A stretch of 64,000 nucleotides of DNA from Planktotalea arctica (GTDB lineage Bacteria > Pseudomonadota > Alphaproteobacteria > Rhodobacterales > Rhodobacteraceae). The stretch spans positions 30,048-94,047 of the forward strand of contig NZ_MUHR01000004.1 of NCBI RefSeq assembly GCF_002105285.1, in the 5' to 3' direction. Positions 63,385 to 64,000 of this stretch are shown here, in pieces; positions within the stretch are counted from its first letter, which is position 1, and every line of letters starts with the position of its first letter. Made by a program: the position numbers and the translations under genes. The notes beneath the pieces are model-generated. The model saw only the letters and a list, made by a program, of their open reading frames with translations, was not told where the DNA came from and did not search any database.

Positions 63385-63738
63385 ATGGCCGGATATTTGA
63401 CAACCCACGTTCTAGACACTGCACGCGGCTGCCCTGCGGCTGGTCTCGTGATTGATTTGTACCGCATCGAAGGCGATGTGCGCACGAAATTAAAGAGCGT
63501 TGTGACCAACGAGGATGGCCGTACGGACGCGCAGATTCTGCCCGCCGCTGAGTTCGAGCTGGGCACATACGAGTTGGTCTTCCATTGCGGTGCATACTTG
63601 GACGCTTGCGACGTTCCCCCCGAAAGCCCCCGGTTCCTCGACGCCGTGCCTTTGCGCTTCGGCATGTCAGAGGCCGCGCACTATCATGTACCACTGCTGC
63701 TGTCGCCATTCGGGTATTCGACGTATCGGGGGAGTTGA
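63385..63738 (+). CDS. 5-hydroxyisourate hydrolase
   Basis: The 117-residue transthyretin-like protein has [16 protein letters not shown] at the N-terminus with the catalytic His, and ends in the diagnostic YRGS. It hydrolyses 5-hydroxyisourate from PuuD to OHCU. AGGAG precedes the ATG. It is divergent from the allantoinase-decarboxylase gene; the gap of 143 bases is AT-rich and may hold both promoters. Confidence 0.95.
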   Translation: MAGYLTTHVLDTARGCPAAGLVIDLYRIEGDVRTKLKSVVTNEDGRTDAQILPAAEFELGTYELVFHCGAYLDACDVPPESPRFLDAVPLRFGMSEAAHYHVPLLLSPFGYSTYRGS

Positions 63739-63755
63739 GGGACGTAAGTTCTACC

Positions 63756-63983
63756 ATGACAAGCGCGGCATGGAGCTTAACATATCAGCGCTTACGCGTG
63801 AAACACCGCCCAGAACTCAGAGATGCCCAAGGTCGAGCTCAGACGAGGACGAAACCGCTCTCGCGGTATTGGCGCTTGTGGTTAGCGTTGTGCGATGGCG
63901 CAAGCGGTGTGGATTTGACTTTCCACCTAAAGGATCGAAGCCACCGGCTTCTAGCCGGTCCGCTTCAGCGAATCTTTCTCTGA
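63756..63983 (+). CDS. Doubtful small frame after HIU hydrolase
   Basis: This open frame of 75 codons is rich in Arg and Leu and has no family I recognise. A weak ribosome-binding sequence (GAGGGACG) stands 17 bases before the ATG. It may be chance. The remaining bases to the end of the window show nothing else. Confidence 0.2.
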   Translation: MTSAAWSLTYQRLRVKHRPELRDAQGRAQTRTKPLSRYWRLWLALCDGASGVDLTFHLKDRSHRLLAGPLQRIFL

Positions 63984-64000
63984 TCTTCTCTCCTGAATTT

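Overview
The window is a contiguous stretch of a marine Roseobacter-group alphaproteobacterium (Rhodobacteraceae). I infer this from gene content and protein style, without a database search. The main markers are a complete beta-hydroxyaspartate cycle cluster (bhcRABCD), a membrane-bound PuuD urate hydroxylase, C-P lyase genes, and a plasmid-type replication/partition module of the kind found on Rhodobacterales extrachromosomal replicons. That module (about 42.5-46.3 kb) suggests the sequence is from a large plasmid or chromid.

Layout. 0-5.5 kb: the distal half of a C-P lyase operon (phnI', J, K, L, N, then phnM) with a divergent 2H-phosphodiesterase-like gene. 5.6-11.9 kb: a second, tightly coupled operon, phnD-phnC-phnE, SAM methyltransferase, a diverged second PhnM-like amidohydrolase, MFS transporter, TIM-barrel protein. 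12-16 kb: a nested insertion-sequence scar in which an IS30-type element lies inside a decayed IS3-type element, which abuts a fragment of another IS3-type element. 16.4-19.6 kb: an SDR dehydrogenase, puuD and a divergent LysR gene. 20.2-21.6 kb: a broken IS256-type element that has replaced the C-terminus of a TetR regulator. 21.6-26 kb: phenylacetate genes (tetR, paaK, paaI, divergent paaZ). 26-30.9 kb: aromatic lower-pathway genes (FAD monooxygenase, DUF2783, maleylacetoacetate/maleylpyruvate isomerase, RidA, FAH-family hydrolase, MaoC). 30.9-31.4 kb: a decayed BrnT/BrnA toxin-antitoxin pair. 31.4-41.5 kb: a surface-glycan or glycosylation island with three related DXD-type glycosyltransferases, GSCFA and SGNH-like proteins, two SAM-fold proteins, and a 740-residue glycosyltransferase/hydrolase-like fusion. 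41.5-46.3 kb: galM, parB, parA, rep and a putative origin. 46.4-51.1 kb: pxpBCA, a class III CoA-transferase and ureidoglycine aminohydrolase. 51.1-63.7 kb: a class III aminotransferase, cspA, bhcRABCD, a urea/amide channel, two small genes, a purine permease, ureidoglycolate lyase, an allantoinase-OHCU decarboxylase fusion and 5-hydroxyisourate hydrolase.

How it works together. Urate is oxidised by PuuD and passes through HIU hydrolase, OHCU decarboxylase and allantoinase (one fused polypeptide), then ureidoglycine aminohydrolase and ureidoglycolate lyase. This releases glyoxylate, ammonia and urea. BhcABCD would turn that glyoxylate plus amino nitrogen into aspartate/oxaloacetate, and the AmiS/UreI-type channel could handle urea. 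The enzyme that opens allantoate is not in the window. Separately, the phn genes supply phosphorus from phosphonates, and the second phn-like operon looks like a dedicated uptake and processing route for an unidentified compound.

Most candidate new biology lies in the phnDCE-methyltransferase-PhnM2-MFS-TIM operon, the DUF1045 2H protein as a possible PhnP substitute, the glycosyltransferase/hydrolase fusion and its island, and the palindromes at the par locus.
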